Assembly: GCF_039645565.1 (NCBI RefSeq)
Contig: NZ_CP147914.1
Location: 2,291,573-2,355,572 of the forward strand
DNA length: 64,000 bases
Direction of reading: 5' to 3'
Origin: Sulfurimonas sp. HSL1-2
GTDB lineage: Bacteria; Campylobacterota; Campylobacteria; Campylobacterales; Sulfurimonadaceae
Shown here one piece after another: positions 1 through 7,599 of this stretch; position 1 is the stretch's first letter, and the number at the start of each line of letters is the position of its first letter. The position numbers were made by a program, and so were the translations under genes. Below the pieces are notes generated by a model, which saw only the letters and a program-made list of their open reading frames with translations, did no database searches and was not told the origin of the DNA.

Positions 1-225
1 GCGTGCCTGCTTTTTCGTACCGACGAACATGACAGTTTTGCCTTCGGCAGCAGCATCAACGACGATCTGATACGTGTTGCGGAAGTAGCGAAGCGTCTTC
101 TGCAGGTCGATGATGTAAATGTTCTTGCGGACACCGAAGATGTATTTTTTCATTTTCGGGTTCCAGCGGCGTGTCTGGTGACCGAAGTGGACACCGCACT
201 CGAGAAGGTCTTTCATAGTTACCAT
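1..225 (-). CDS. rpsB: 30S ribosomal protein S2, N-terminal part (cut by window edge)
   Basis: Reading leftward from an ATG at 225 the first 75 residues are visible; they contain the S2 signatures [15 protein letters not shown] and FVGTKKQA, so this is the start of ribosomal protein S2, a component of the 30S subunit that binds 16S rRNA with S1. The gene continues beyond base 1. The start is chosen because AAAGGA lies about 8 bases upstream; a second in-frame ATG at 216 gives the MKDLL start but has poorer spacing. The upstream leader is strongly structured, which fits autoregulation by S2 as known in enterobacteria. Confidence 0.96.
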   Translation of the reverse strand, partial: MVTMKDLLECGVHFGHQTRRWNPKMKKYIFGVRKNIYIIDLQKTLRYFRNTYQIVVDAAAEGKTVMFVGTKKQAR

Positions 226-340
226 AATAATGGTCCTTTCAGCATCGTGCCCCGGAGGCACGATTAAATGTTAAAAATACCGGTTCGCTTCAATGCCCCC
301 GGCAGTCCTCTTCTATTTTTTCAGACGAGGCTGCACCGGT
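226..340 (-). promoter_or_regulatory. Structured 5' leader of rpsB (possible S2 autoregulatory element)
   Basis: On the minus strand the leader folds into nested helices. ACCGGT at 335-340 can pair with ACCGGT at 279-284, enclosing GCAGCCTC (327-334) paired with GAGGACTGC (302-310, one bulged base). A perfect 8-bp hairpin, ATCGTGCC with GGCACGAT (257-264 and 244-251, 5-base loop), stands just before the ribosome binding site. The folding is seen in the sequence; the role as a translational operator for S2 is inferred from the known S2-controlled rpsB leader of enterobacteria. Confidence 0.5.
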
Positions 341-601
341 TTTTGGGTTTGGCACCTGAGATCTTGTTCTCCGACGGTATAGTCAAAACGCATGGAGAAA
401 ATCGCGGAATTTTATCTTATAAAGACTTAAGTAATAGTTAAGCATATAGATTGCCATCTCCTGCCGTTTCGCCCCTGTTAATTTCAATTGCGCTTTATAT
501 TTATTCTGGTAGGCTGTGTAATACTATTGTGATTAATTCGTTTTTCTTATGTTAAGGATTAGATGTCCGGAAAAACGATACACATGTTCAAGGAGATAAT
601 A
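341..601. other. Intergenic region between rpsB and the DUF3373 gene
   Basis: This stretch is AT-rich compared with its surroundings and holds no credible reading frame. It must contain the divergent promoters of rpsB and of the outer-membrane protein gene. A minus-strand TAAAAT-like -10 lies near 402-407, and AT-rich -10-like sequences lie near 515-525 on the plus strand; neither has a convincing -35 partner. I see nothing else in it. Confidence 0.4.
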
Positions 602-2233
602 ATGAAAACACCGTTGATCCTTTCCGTTGCCGCTGCGGCGATACTGAGCGTCGGCCTCCAGGCCGATGAAACCACCGACCGTATGGAGGCGATGGAAGCC
701 CAGATCGAGGCGCTGCAGGCAGAGCTATCCGCCATGAAAGATGCCAAAACCGATAAAGCGGCAGTGGCTGAAGATGATGAAGCGGCAGAGGCTGAAGATG
801 ATGAAGAGGGCAGCGAAGAGGAAGGCGATGCGACCGATGAGCGTCTGACCGACCTTGAGGAGCAGGTCAGCGCGATCAACAAAAACACCTCGGGTAGCCA
901 CCTCAAATTCGGCGTTGACTTCCGTACGGCCGTCGACAACCTGAACTACAAAATGGCCGGAAAGGCCTACAACCCGGACACGATGTCCTTCGACGGCGAC
1001 GACACCCAGAGCAACGACGCCTTCCTGACCAACCGCCTCTGGCTCAACATGGAGTGGCTGGCAACGGAGAATATGAGCTTTACCGGTCAGCTCGCCTACA
1101 ACAAAGCCTACGGCTACCGTAGCGGTTTTGCCGGCGGCTACCCTGGTTTCGAGACCTTTGACTGGATCACGAACGAGAATGCCTATGACGATGTCGTTCG
1201 CGTCCGTTCCGCCTACTTCTTCTACCGCAACGACACCTTTCTCGGTGCGAGCATTCCCTGGACCTTCAGCATCGGTCGCCGCCCCTCCACGAACGGCCAC
1301 CTCATCAACCTGCGCGACGATGAGCGCCCTGCGTCACCGATGGGCCACAACATCAACGTCGAATTTGACGGCATGAGTTCCAAGTTCAGCTTTGAAGATC
1401 TCACCGGCATCGACGGGATGTACATCAAGTTCTGCGCCGGTCGCGGCGGCACGAATGCCAATGCGAAGTTCTTCACGGTGAGCATGGAGAACAACAATAC
1501 GCTCGGTACGGCGGCACCCTATGCCAAGAATGACGCCGACCTTCCGGATATCGACCTGGGCGGCCTGATCTTCGTCCCCTACGATGACGGTCAATACAGC
1601 CTCGGCACGCAGTACTACTATGCCACGCACCTCATCGACGCTTCCGTCACCCCGACTCCGGGCGGGTACGTCTTTAACGGGATGGAAGACGTCGGGAGCA
1701 TGCACGCCGTCACGGCGAACTTCATGATCAACGGTATCGGCAACGGCTGGAGCGACTTCCTCGACGATACGGTCTTCTTCGCCAGCGGTGCGATGAGCAT
1801 CACCGACCCCAAAGAGAACGGCCAGGGCATGCTGGGCTCCACCGACAGCAAAACCGGTTCTTCCTACTGGGTCGGTCTGCAGATCCCGACGCTGTTCACC
1901 GATATGGGACGCATCGGGTTCGAATACAACCACGGCGACAAGTACTGGCGCTCCATTACCTATGCCGAGGACACGAACATCGGTTCCAAAGTCGCCGCAC
2001 GCGGCAGTGCCTATGAGGCCTACTATACGGACTACCTCATCGAGGACGTCTTCAGCTTCCAGATCCGCTATACGTATATCGATTACGACTATACCGGTTC
2101 AAACGGCTTCTTCGGTACGGCGACGGGTGAGCCGCTCAAGATCGACGATCTCGCGACGACCAATCCGGGACTGGCCAGCGTCACTGTCGACAAAGCCCAG
2201 GACATCCGCTTCTACCTGCGCTACCGCTACTAA
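602..2233 (+). CDS. DUF3373 family outer-membrane beta-barrel protein
   Basis: The 543-residue product starts with a signal peptide (residues 1 to about 20, ending VGLQA), then a predicted coiled coil (about 20-45), a very acidic linker (about 50-75) and a long aromatic, Gly-rich beta-barrel region ending in YLRYRY, typical of outer-membrane proteins. The barrel matches the DUF3373 family that is common in Campylobacterota; the coiled coil plus barrel resembles trimeric porins anchored to peptidoglycan. The start at 602 is preferred over the ATG at 563 because AAGGAG lies just upstream and only this start gives a proper signal peptide. Substrate unknown. It stands alone, convergent with bcp. 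Confidence 0.85.
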   Translation: MKTPLILSVAAAAILSVGLQADETTDRMEAMEAQIEALQAELSAMKDAKTDKAAVAEDDEAAEAEDDEEGSEEEGDATDERLTDLEEQVSAINKNTSGSHLKFGVDFRTAVDNLNYKMAGKAYNPDTMSFDGDDTQSNDAFLTNRLWLNMEWLATENMSFTGQLAYNKAYGYRSGFAGGYPGFETFDWITNENAYDDVVRVRSAYFFYRNDTFLGASIPWTFSIGRRPSTNGHLINLRDDERPASPMGHNINVEFDGMSSKFSFEDLTGIDGMYIKFCAGRGGTNANAKFFTVSMENNNTLGTAAPYAKNDADLPDIDLGGLIFVPYDDGQYSLGTQYYYATHLIDASVTPTPGGYVFNGMEDVGSMHAVTANFMINGIGNGWSDFLDDTVFFASGAMSITDPKENGQGMLGSTDSKTGSSYWVGLQIPTLFTDMGRIGFEYNHGDKYWRSITYAEDTNIGSKVAARGSAYEAYYTDYLIEDVFSFQIRYTYIDYDYTGSNGFFGTATGEPLKIDDLATTNPGLASVTVDKAQDIRFYLRYRY

Positions 2234-2292
2234 GCGCCTCCCTTCCGGGCGGTGCCTCGTAACGTTTTACCTCACCAACGGAAAAAAATCCT

Positions 2293-2799
2293 TTAGCTGT
2301 TCTGCAGCTCCGCCAGCTTCTTCTTGACCTCTTCGACATGCACGATCTCGTACTTCTCACCGTTCTTTGAACGTTTCTGACGAACTTTGACGTTCCCCCA
2401 TGCCGCGGCAACCTTTCCTTGCGGATCGATAATGTATGTCGTGCGCACGATGCCCATGTACTCTTTGCCGTAGTTCTTTTTCAGCGCCCAGACGCCGTAA
2501 TCTTCCATCATGGTGTGCTCCGGGTCGCTGAGCAAGGTGATCTTCAGCGACTGTTTCTCGATAAAGCTGCGGTGGACCTTCGGCGAATCGGCGCTGACGC
2601 CGAAAATGGCCGCCTTCAGCCCCTGGAATTCCGGCAGCTGTTCGGTGAAGTCGCACGCTTCGGTCGTACAGCCGGGCGTATTGTCCTTGGGGTAGAAGTA
2701 GAGCACGATCCATTTCCCTTTGAGATCGCGCGAACAGATCTCCACCTCGTCCTGGTTCTCCAGGCAAAAATCCGGTGCAACGGTTCCGATTTCAAGCAT
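2293..2799 (-). CDS. bcp: Thioredoxin-dependent thiol peroxidase (Bcp/PrxQ)
   Basis: A 168-residue peroxiredoxin of the PrxQ/Bcp class, which reduces hydrogen and organic peroxides with electrons from thioredoxin in the cytoplasm. The active-site segment YPKDNTPGCTTEAC carries the peroxidatic Cys44 and a candidate resolving Cys49 five residues later, the usual Bcp arrangement. The length is normal for the family. The ribosome binding site AAAAGGA precedes the ATG at 2799. It is a single gene, convergent with the DUF3373 gene; a thioredoxin and its reductase are encoded at about 19-20.4 kb of the window. Confidence 0.95.
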   Translation of the reverse strand: MLEIGTVAPDFCLENQDEVEICSRDLKGKWIVLYFYPKDNTPGCTTEACDFTEQLPEFQGLKAAIFGVSADSPKVHRSFIEKQSLKITLLSDPEHTMMEDYGVWALKKNYGKEYMGIVRTTYIIDPQGKVAAAWGNVKVRQKRSKNGEKYEIVHVEEVKKKLAELQNS

Positions 2800-2940
2800 T
2801 ATTTTGTCCTTTTCATTTTTGGGGAATCATAGCATAGGTGCCAAGTGCAGCAACCGTTCCTTCCCTGCAAAACCAATCGAAAGAGCTTCGACACGTCGAA
2901 GCGCATTCAATCAAATAGGGCCTTGGCCTTGAGCGTTCCT

Positions 2941-3138
2941 TGAAAGCCATCCCGGAGGCCCAAAGCCGGGAGGGATGAGCGATTCGCGAAAGGCCGCTTT
3001 TGCGCTACTTTTTTTAAAAAAGTGGCAAAGAAATACTCCGCTCATTCTTTTCTTTTTCATAAGAAAAGAACCAAAAGAAAATCGTCGTCGCGCGAATCGC
3101 GCGCTGCTCCCGGCTTTGGGCCTCCGCAGCGGCTTTCA
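2941..3138. repeat. Large inverted-repeat intergenic element
   Basis: The 457-base gap between bcp and the DUF523 gene holds a composite palindromic element. A perfect 20-base inverted repeat has arms at 2953-2972 and 3107-3126, with further matches outward (TGAAAGCC at 2941 against GGCTTTCA at 3131) and inward (GCGATTCGCG). Inside are two smaller hairpins: one around 3006-3025 (CTACTTTTTTT / AAAAAAGTGG) and a perfect 10-bp stem TTCTTTTCTT / AAGAAAAGAA at 3045-3070 with a 6-base loop. No credible protein frame is present. It looks like a dispersed noncoding repeat of the REP/MITE kind. Confidence 0.7.
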
Positions 3139-3256
3139 TGGCACGCTTAACGACCGTTTTCCTATTGATTAATGCGCTTCGGTGAACCGAAGCTCTCTTA
3201 TTCCACTGTCTTTGGTTGCGTGTCTTTGTAAAAAGAAAGGAAAAGAAGAAGTAGCC

Positions 3257-3700
3257 CTAAAAAGTATTCTCGTCCGAAATATCAATGTCTGGAAACGCAT
3301 GCAGCAGCATGTCCGCCGCCACGCCGTTACCTTTGGCGATCTCGTTGCCCGCCTCGTCCAGAACAGGCGTCGTGCCGATGCCGCAGCTGGGGGATTTCGA
3401 TTTGAGGATAATCTTCGTCGCGTCCGGATGCGCCTTGATCAGCGCTTCGGTCTGTTCGACCAGCGCCTCGGTCACGTCCGTACCGTCCGCATCCTTTTTC
3501 ACGCGCAGGCCGTGATCCTCGGTCGCGACGACGCTGATCCGCCCGCGGGGTGTCCCAAGGACCGGGGCTTCGGGGCAGAAGGGGGTGACTTCTTTGTCTG
3601 CGAGAAAGGCGAGAACACCCTCATCTTTTTTGGAGCAGCCGTCATACCGGCATGCTTCCCCCACCAGACACGCGGAGACGATCACCTTCTCTTTTTGCAT
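3257..3700 (-). CDS. DUF523 family protein
   Basis: The 147-residue protein matches the DUF523 family: the N-terminal VSACLVGEACRYDG motif and the SKSPSCGIG motif with conserved cysteines are both present. The family is cytoplasmic and of unknown function; the conserved cysteines suggest metal or Fe-S binding, which is inference. The ATG at 3700 lies only 4 bases after the stop of the aldehyde dehydrogenase gene, so the two are very probably one transcript. Confidence 0.85.
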   Translation of the reverse strand: MQKEKVIVSACLVGEACRYDGCSKKDEGVLAFLADKEVTPFCPEAPVLGTPRGRISVVATEDHGLRVKKDADGTDVTEALVEQTEALIKAHPDATKIILKSKSPSCGIGTTPVLDEAGNEIAKGNGVAADMLLHAFPDIDISDENTF

Positions 3701-3704
3701 GACA

Positions 3705-5120
3705 CTACGCGATGACGACCGATTTGAGTTCCGTCATCTCCTCGATGGCGAACCGCGGCCCTTCGCGCCCGACGCCGCTGAGCTTGACCCCGCCGTAGGG
3801 CTGGATGTCGAAACGCAGGGTCGGCATGTCGTTGATGACGATCCCGCCCGCCTCCAGCTCGCTGATCGCACGCTGCGTCAGGGCCAGGTCGTTGGTAAAA
3901 AGGGAAAACTGGAGCCCGTAGGGTGAATTGTTCATCCGAGGCGCCGCGTCGTCGAACCCTTCGACCTTCACCAGGGAGACAATCGGTGCGAAAACCTCTT
4001 CGCAGACGATCGCCATATCGTCGGTGACGTCCGCCATGACCGTCGGGTAGAACATCGTCCCTTCGCACTTCACCTCCGTCATCGGCCGGGCCCCTTCGTC
4101 GATGGCGCTCTGCACCCAGGAGAGTGCCCGCTCCGCCGACTCCTCGTTGATGAGCGGTCCCATAAAGGTATCGTCTTCGTAGGGTGAACCGACCGTGAGC
4201 TTCTGCGTAGCTTCGGCCATTTTCTGCGCAAACACGTCGTAGACATCGGCATGGACATAGATGCGCTGCAGCGAGATGCAGACCTGCCCGGAGTTGACGA
4301 AGGCCCCGAGCGCACAGCGCTGCGCTGCCAGGTCAAGGTCGGCGCTCTTGTCGATGAAGGTCGCCGCGTTGCCCCCCAGCTCCAGGCTCACCTTTTTGAT
4401 CCCCGCGCTCTTGGTAATGATGTTGCCGACCGGCACGGAACCGGTAAAGCTGATCTTGCGCGGGATGTCGCTGCCCACCAGTGTACTGCCGACTTCGGCA
4501 TCACCGTAGACGACGCTGAGGGCGTCTTTGACCGCGTGAGGGCTCTCGATGAAGAGCTTGGCGAACTTGTAGGCCGTCAGCGGCGCTTCCGGTGTCGGCT
4601 TGAGCACGACCGTATTGCCCGCGACGAGGGCCGGGGCAAGCTTGTGCGCCACCAGGTTCAGCGGAAAGTTGAACGGGGTGATCGCCGCGATGACGCCGAC
4701 GGGTTCGCGGAGATAGAAGGCCGTCGTTTTGCGGCCGCTGGGCATCGCATCAGTATTGATCGTTTCGCCGTGCATGGTACGCATCGTCTCGGCGGCGAGG
4801 GTGACCGTCTCGATGCAGCGCTCCACTTCAACCCGGGCGAAAGTGATCGGTTTACCGACCTCGTCCGTGATTGTCCTGGCGATATCCTCTTTCTGTTCCC
4901 GAAGCTTTGCCGCCACGTCGTGTAACCAGTCACAGCGCTGCGACAGCGTCGACGCTTTGGCCGCTTTGGCAGCCGCTTTGGCGATCTTCAGTGCCTGCTG
5001 TGTCTCTTCCGCACCGCAGTGCGGCGCTTTCGAGACCACCCGGCCGTCAAAGGGGCTGCGGCGCTCCGTCCAGCTCCCCGTCACCGCTTCGCTTGAACCG
5101 AAAAAGACCTTTGCTTCCAT
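3705..5120 (-). CDS. NAD(P)-dependent aldehyde dehydrogenase
   Basis: The 471-residue product is a full-length aldehyde dehydrogenase that oxidises an aldehyde to the acid with NAD(P). From the ATG at 5120, the key residues are Asn151 (in PFNFPLN), the general base Glu247 (in LELGGN) and the nucleophile Cys281 (in NSGQVC). It belongs to the branch that includes non-phosphorylating GAPDH-like and lactaldehyde dehydrogenases; the actual substrate cannot be told. The start at 5120 is preferred to 5153 because GGGAG sits 6 bases before it. It is the first gene of a pair with the DUF523 gene. Confidence 0.92.
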   Translation of the reverse strand: MEAKVFFGSSEAVTGSWTERRSPFDGRVVSKAPHCGAEETQQALKIAKAAAKAAKASTLSQRCDWLHDVAAKLREQKEDIARTITDEVGKPITFARVEVERCIETVTLAAETMRTMHGETINTDAMPSGRKTTAFYLREPVGVIAAITPFNFPLNLVAHKLAPALVAGNTVVLKPTPEAPLTAYKFAKLFIESPHAVKDALSVVYGDAEVGSTLVGSDIPRKISFTGSVPVGNIITKSAGIKKVSLELGGNAATFIDKSADLDLAAQRCALGAFVNSGQVCISLQRIYVHADVYDVFAQKMAEATQKLTVGSPYEDDTFMGPLINEESAERALSWVQSAIDEGARPMTEVKCEGTMFYPTVMADVTDDMAIVCEEVFAPIVSLVKVEGFDDAAPRMNNSPYGLQFSLFTNDLALTQRAISELEAGGIVINDMPTLRFDIQPYGGVKLSGVGREGPRFAIEEMTELKSVVIA

Positions 5121-5232
5121 CGTACGCTCCCGTATTTTAAAGAGTGTTTCCATTATACAAAGCGCCCCGTTAAGCCATGGATTCTTCCCGGCCTTTACGC
5201 TGATTTTAGAAAAAACCTTTTACAATCGAAAC

Positions 5233-5260
5233 AAAAAATGCGGCATCTCCCGGATGCCGC
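5233..5260 (-). terminator. Perfect hairpin with T-tract (minus strand) in the globin leader
   Basis: GCGGCATC (5240-5247) and GATGCCGC (5253-5260) form an 8-bp stem with a 5-base loop. Read on the minus strand it is followed by A and six Ts, the exact shape of an intrinsic terminator, and would shield the aldehyde dehydrogenase gene from leftward read-through. On the plus strand the same hairpin would be in the 5' leader of the globin gene, 13 bases before its ATG. Confidence 0.5.
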
Positions 5261-5273
5261 CGATAGGAATACG

Positions 5274-5723
5274 ATGCTTAACCTTGAAATCATGCCCGGC
5301 CAGCTCGGCGTCCGTCCCCCGGTAACCAAACCCCATCCCGGCTTCTACCCGCAGGTCGGCGAAGCGCGCTTCCGCAAACTCGTCGACGACCACTACGAAC
5401 TGATCCGCGACAGCGATATCGCCTTTTTGTTCCCCGTCAACGACGAGGACGATTTCCAGCAGGCCAAGAACAATGCCGCGGATTTCTTTATCCAGATCTG
5501 CGGCGGTCCGGACTACTTCAACCAGCACCGCGGCGAACCGAGAATGGTCGGCCGCCACGCGCCGTTCCGCATCGACGAAGCGGCCCGCCGCCGCTGGCTG
5601 GAGTTTTACGCCCAGTTGCTGCCCCAGCTCGTCGAAGAGGGAATCGACGAAGCCTACGTCCAGTCCTTCTGGGACTACATCAACGTTTTCTCCGGCTGGA
5701 TGATCAACACCCCCTCCGCCTAA
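5274..5723 (+). CDS. Truncated haemoglobin, group II type
   Basis: A 149-residue globin. The segment ICGGPDYFNQHRGEPRM followed by GRHAPF (proximal His95, F8 position) and RRRWLEFY (Trp108, G8 position) is characteristic of group II truncated haemoglobins, which bind O2 or NO and are linked to nitrosative or oxidative stress defence. It is cytoplasmic with no signal peptide. The ATG at 5274 is chosen because AGGA precedes it by 6 bases; the longer frame from 5238 would have to run through the leader hairpin. A TACAAT -10-like box lies at 5221. Confidence 0.9.
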   Translation: MLNLEIMPGQLGVRPPVTKPHPGFYPQVGEARFRKLVDDHYELIRDSDIAFLFPVNDEDDFQQAKNNAADFFIQICGGPDYFNQHRGEPRMVGRHAPFRIDEAARRRWLEFYAQLLPQLVEEGIDEAYVQSFWDYINVFSGWMINTPSA

Positions 5724-5735
5724 GCGCTAAGAATA

Positions 5736-5879
5736 CCGCTTCTTTATCAAATCCGAAACGGTACTTAGCGTGTCAGCCGGACCACCGGGGAGTGGCATGT
5801 CCCGAAAGCGGCAGCCTTTTATCCTTTTTTCTTCCCGGTTCGGCTTCTTTTTTGGATAAGCAAAAAAGAAGGGGAACAA
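5736..5879 (+). repeat. Dispersed intergenic repeat, copy A
   Basis: This 144-base sequence aligns almost end to end with 15754-15898 in the same orientation, sharing blocks such as TCCGAAACGGTA, GGCATGTCCCGA and TTCCCGGTTCGGCTTCTT and the end GAAGGGGAACAA. It contains a perfect 10-bp hairpin, TTCTTTTTTG (5845-5854) with CAAAAAAGAA (5861-5870). The stem bases differ from copy B but pairing is kept on both sides. It fills the gap between the globin and adenine deaminase genes. Confidence 0.85.
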
Positions 5880-5970
5880 AACACCAATAAAAAAACGATA
5901 ACGCCCCAAGTAATCCCCCCTTTATCCCATCTATGCAAAAATGTATTCGATTGAAAAGAGGTGCAAAGCC

Positions 5971-7599
5971 ATGGTCATCGAATCCAACTACGTCGATATC
6001 CGCCGCCGCGAGATCTACCCCGCCAAAGTCATCATTGAAAACGGCGTTATCGATGCCGTTACCAAAATCGACACCCCCTGCTCCACCTACCTCCTCCCCG
6101 GCTTCATCGACGCGCATATCCACATTGAAAGCTCCATGCTCCCGCCGAGCGAATTCGCCCGCCTCGCCGTCCTTCACGGTACGGTGGCAACCGTCTCCGA
6201 CCCCCACGAGATCGCCAACGTTCTCGGCATCAAAGGGGTGGAATTCATGCTGGAAAATGCCGGGAAGGTTCCTTTCCACTTCGCCTTCGGGGCCTCCCCC
6301 TGCATCCCGGCGACCCCCTTTGAAACGAGCGGTGCGCTCCTCGGCGTCGAGGAGGTGAAAACACTGCTGGCAAACCCGAAGATCCGCTACCTCAGCGAGG
6401 TGATGAACTTCCCGGGGGTTGTCGCCGGCGACGCGGAGATGCTTGCAAAGATCGCGGCTGCAAAGACGCTGGGAAAACCCGTCGACGGCCACGCCCCCGG
6501 TCTGCGCGGCGACGACCTGAAACGCTACATCGCTGCCGGCATCACGACCGACCATGAAGCCTTCACCTACGAAGAGGGGCTGGAAAAGGTTCAGGCGGGG
6601 ATGAAGATCCTCATCCGTGAGGGCTCCGCCGCGAAAAACTTCGAAGCCCTTGCCCCGCTGATAAAAGCGTACCCCGACATGCTGATGTTCTGCAGCGACG
6701 ACCGCCACCCCGACGACCTCCGCCGAGAACATATTGACGCCCTCGTACGGCGCGCCGTCGCCAAGGGGTATGACCTCTTCGACGTGCTTCGCATCGCCTG
6801 CCTCAATCCCATTGATCACTACGGCCTCGGCGTCGGTACGCTGCAGCCGGGGGAGAGCGCCGACCTCATCGAAGTCAATAATCTGGAGGATTTCAGCGTC
6901 CTACGGACCGTTATCGGGGGCCGCATTGTTGCCGAAAAAGGCAGAAGCCTTATCCACTCCGTACCGCTGCCGGAGCTCAACAACTTCCATGCAGCGCCTA
7001 AGCGGCCGGAGGATTTTGCCTTTCCGCCCTGTGACACCGTGGAGGTGATCGAGGCCGTCGACGGCGAACTGGTCACCCACGAGATGATCGCCTCGCTGAA
7101 AAACGTCCCTGCCCGCCGCATCGGTGACCCCGAGCACGACATTCTCAAAATTGCCGTCGTCAACCGTTACGAAGAGGCCCCGCCCGCCGTCGCCTACGTG
7201 AACGGTTTCGGACTGAAAGAGGGGGCCATCGCCTCCAGCGTCGCCCACGATTCCCACAACATCATCGCCGTCGGCTGCAGCGACGAAGCGATCGCCGAGG
7301 CGGTCAACCTCATCATCGATTCCCGGGGCGGTATCTGCGCATTGAACGCCGCGGAACAGCATCTGCTGCCGCTGCGCATCGCCGGGATCATGAGCGGAGA
7401 AGACGGTTTCAAAGTCGCTGAACAGTACGAAATGCTGGACCGCTTCGCAAGATCGGCGCTGGGTTCAAAATTGCACGCACCGTTTATGACCCTCTCGTTT
7501 ATGGCGTTGCTCGTCATCCCCGAACTCAAACTCAGCGACAAGGGGCTATTCGACGGGCGGACCTTCCACTTCATCAAAGGGTGCAGAACAGAACCATGA
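5971..7599 (+). CDS. ade: Adenine deaminase
   Basis: The 542-residue product is a full-length adenine deaminase of the amidohydrolase superfamily, converting adenine to hypoxanthine and ammonia in the cytoplasm. Metal-binding and family motifs are clear: LPGFIDAHIHIESS, SDPHEIANVLG, DGHAPGL and FCSDDRHPDDL. The ATG at 5971 is chosen because AGAGGT lies 8 bases upstream; the ATG at 5941 has no ribosome binding site. The stop overlaps the ATG of the permease gene (ATGA), so uptake and deamination are translationally coupled. Hypoxanthine produced here could feed the xanthine-dehydrogenase-type enzyme encoded next door. Confidence 0.95.
   Translation: MVIESNYVDIRRREIYPAKVIIENGVIDAVTKIDTPCSTYLLPGFIDAHIHIESSMLPPSEFARLAVLHGTVATVSDPHEIANVLGIKGVEFMLENAGKVPFHFAFGASPCIPATPFETSGALLGVEEVKTLLANPKIRYLSEVMNFPGVVAGDAEMLAKIAAAKTLGKPVDGHAPGLRGDDLKRYIAAGITTDHEAFTYEEGLEKVQAGMKILIREGSAAKNFEALAPLIKAYPDMLMFCSDDRHPDDLRREHIDALVRRAVAKGYDLFDVLRIACLNPIDHYGLGVGTLQPGESADLIEVNNLEDFSVLRTVIGGRIVAEKGRSLIHSVPLPELNNFHAAPKRPEDFAFPPCDTVEVIEAVDGELVTHEMIASLKNVPARRIGDPEHDILKIAVVNRYEEAPPAVAYVNGFGLKEGAIASSVAHDSHNIIAVGCSDEAIAEAVNLIIDSRGGICALNAAEQHLLPLRIAGIMSGEDGFKVAEQYEMLDRFARSALGSKLHAPFMTLSFMALLVIPELKLSDKGLFDGRTFHFIKGCRTEP

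Noticed and set aside
770-815. ATGATGAAG-rich stretch similar to the cytochrome operator
   Set aside because: It lies within the acidic Glu/Asp linker codons of the DUF3373 gene, not in a promoter, and lacks the 11-bp pair and -10 spacing.
5773-6819. 348-codon minus-strand reading frame
   Set aside because: It is antisense to adenine deaminase, which has all its active-site motifs in the plus frame; the long open frame is a by-product of GC-rich third positions.
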